From a bacterium (lineage in GTDB: Bacteria > Ratteibacteria > UBA8468): a stretch of DNA of 5,305 nt. The stretch covers positions 1-5,305 of the forward strand of contig DAOWFY010000139.1 of NCBI GenBank assembly GCA_030637775.1. The letters run 5' to 3'. The position numbers were made by a program, and so were the translations under genes. Positions 5,024-5,305 of the stretch are shown here, piece by piece; position 1 is the first letter of the stretch; each line of letters opens with the position of its first letter. The notes under the pieces were generated by a model. It was not told the DNA's origin, searched no databases, and worked only from the letters and a program-made list of their open reading frames with translations.

Positions 5024-5305
5024 TCAACTCACTATAGTACCAATCTTTTCTCCGCAAACTACTCTCTTGATATTGCCCTTTTTCGAAAGGTTAAAAACGA
5101 TAATCGGTAAATTATTATCCATACAGAGACTGATGGCAGTGGAATCCATCACCTTTAACCCCTTCTCCAAAACCTTGAGGTAGGTCATTTTCCTGTATTT
5201 TTTAGCCTGAGGTACTTTCAGAGGATCGGCACTATAGATTCCGTCAACCTTTGTGGCCTTCAAAATAACCTCGGCACCAACCTCAATCGCCCGCAGACTC
5301 GCTGC
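5024..5305 (-). CDS. pyrH: UMP kinase, C-terminal part (5' end beyond the window)
   Basis: Ninety-three C-terminal codons and the stop (TGA) are present. The frame is open to the right edge, so the 5' part of the gene lies outside. The sequence begins [24 protein letters not shown] and contains the hallmark K-V-D-G-I-Y-x-A-D-P (UMP kinase nucleotide-binding region), then L-T/Y-L[14 protein letters not shown]. It ends with [10 protein letters not shown] and a terminal R-V-V[10 protein letters not shown]. This is the bacterial hexameric UMP kinase, of the amino acid kinase fold, which phosphorylates UMP to UDP. A TTG at 5263 could be read as a start, but conserved family sequence continues upstream of it, so it is an internal Leu codon. 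The stop is separated from the frr ATG by one base, indicating co-transcription and coupled translation. Confidence 0.95.
   Translation of the reverse strand, partial: AASLRAIEVGAEVILKATKVDGIYSADPLKVPQAKKYRKMTYLKVLEKGLKVMDSTAISLCMDNNLPIIVFNLSKKGNIKRVVCGEKIGTIVS

Noticed and set aside
1-5305. CRISPR arrays, tRNA or rRNA genes, insertion sequences, defence genes
   Set aside because: No regularly spaced repeats, tRNA-like cloverleaf, transposase or nuclease-type motifs were seen; coding density leaves almost no room for them.

Overview
The window is a compact, housekeeping-type stretch of a bacterial chromosome with low to moderate GC. It carries seven genes in three transcription blocks. An LptE-like lipoprotein and a BamD-like TPR protein point to a diderm (Gram-negative) bacterium with lipopolysaccharide. 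The BamD-like protein has a W-x-W-T-P-x-T-G-x-W-x-N-P-K segment just after its signal peptide. From memory this resembles proteins of uncultured PVC-related lineages such as Omnitrophota (OP3). That placement is inference and would need a database search.

Layout. (1) Positions 33-1202, minus strand: a 389-residue, 12-helix major facilitator superfamily transporter of unknown substrate. (2) Positions 1239-3372, plus strand, starting only 36 bp from the transporter's start codon: a tight three-gene operon of a BamD-like TPR protein, LptE and the DNA polymerase III delta subunit (HolA). The genes are joined by 4-nt ATGA and GTGA stop/start overlaps. (3) Positions 3373-3542: a 170-bp convergent intergenic region without a credible gene. 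It holds a strong C-rich/G-rich hairpin and several short palindromes, and could be a dispersed intergenic repeat. (4) Positions 3543-5305, minus strand: the operon pyrH (3' part only, running off the right edge) - frr - cmk - rpsT. pyrH and frr are separated by 1 nt, frr and cmk abut, and cmk and rpsT overlap by 26 nt.

How the genes work together. The plus-strand operon joins two outer-membrane biogenesis functions, beta-barrel protein insertion (BamD) and LPS insertion (LptE), with the clamp-loader wrench subunit of the replicase. The minus-strand operon links pyrimidine nucleotide phosphorylation (UMP kinase, CMP kinase) to translation (ribosome recycling factor, ribosomal protein S20).

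No new defence system, mobile element, CRISPR array or RNA gene was seen. The points most worth a second look are an unusually short HolA that seems to lack its middle domain, a BamD-like protein without a lipobox cysteine, the hairpin-bearing spacer between holA and rpsT, and the very short divergent spacer.
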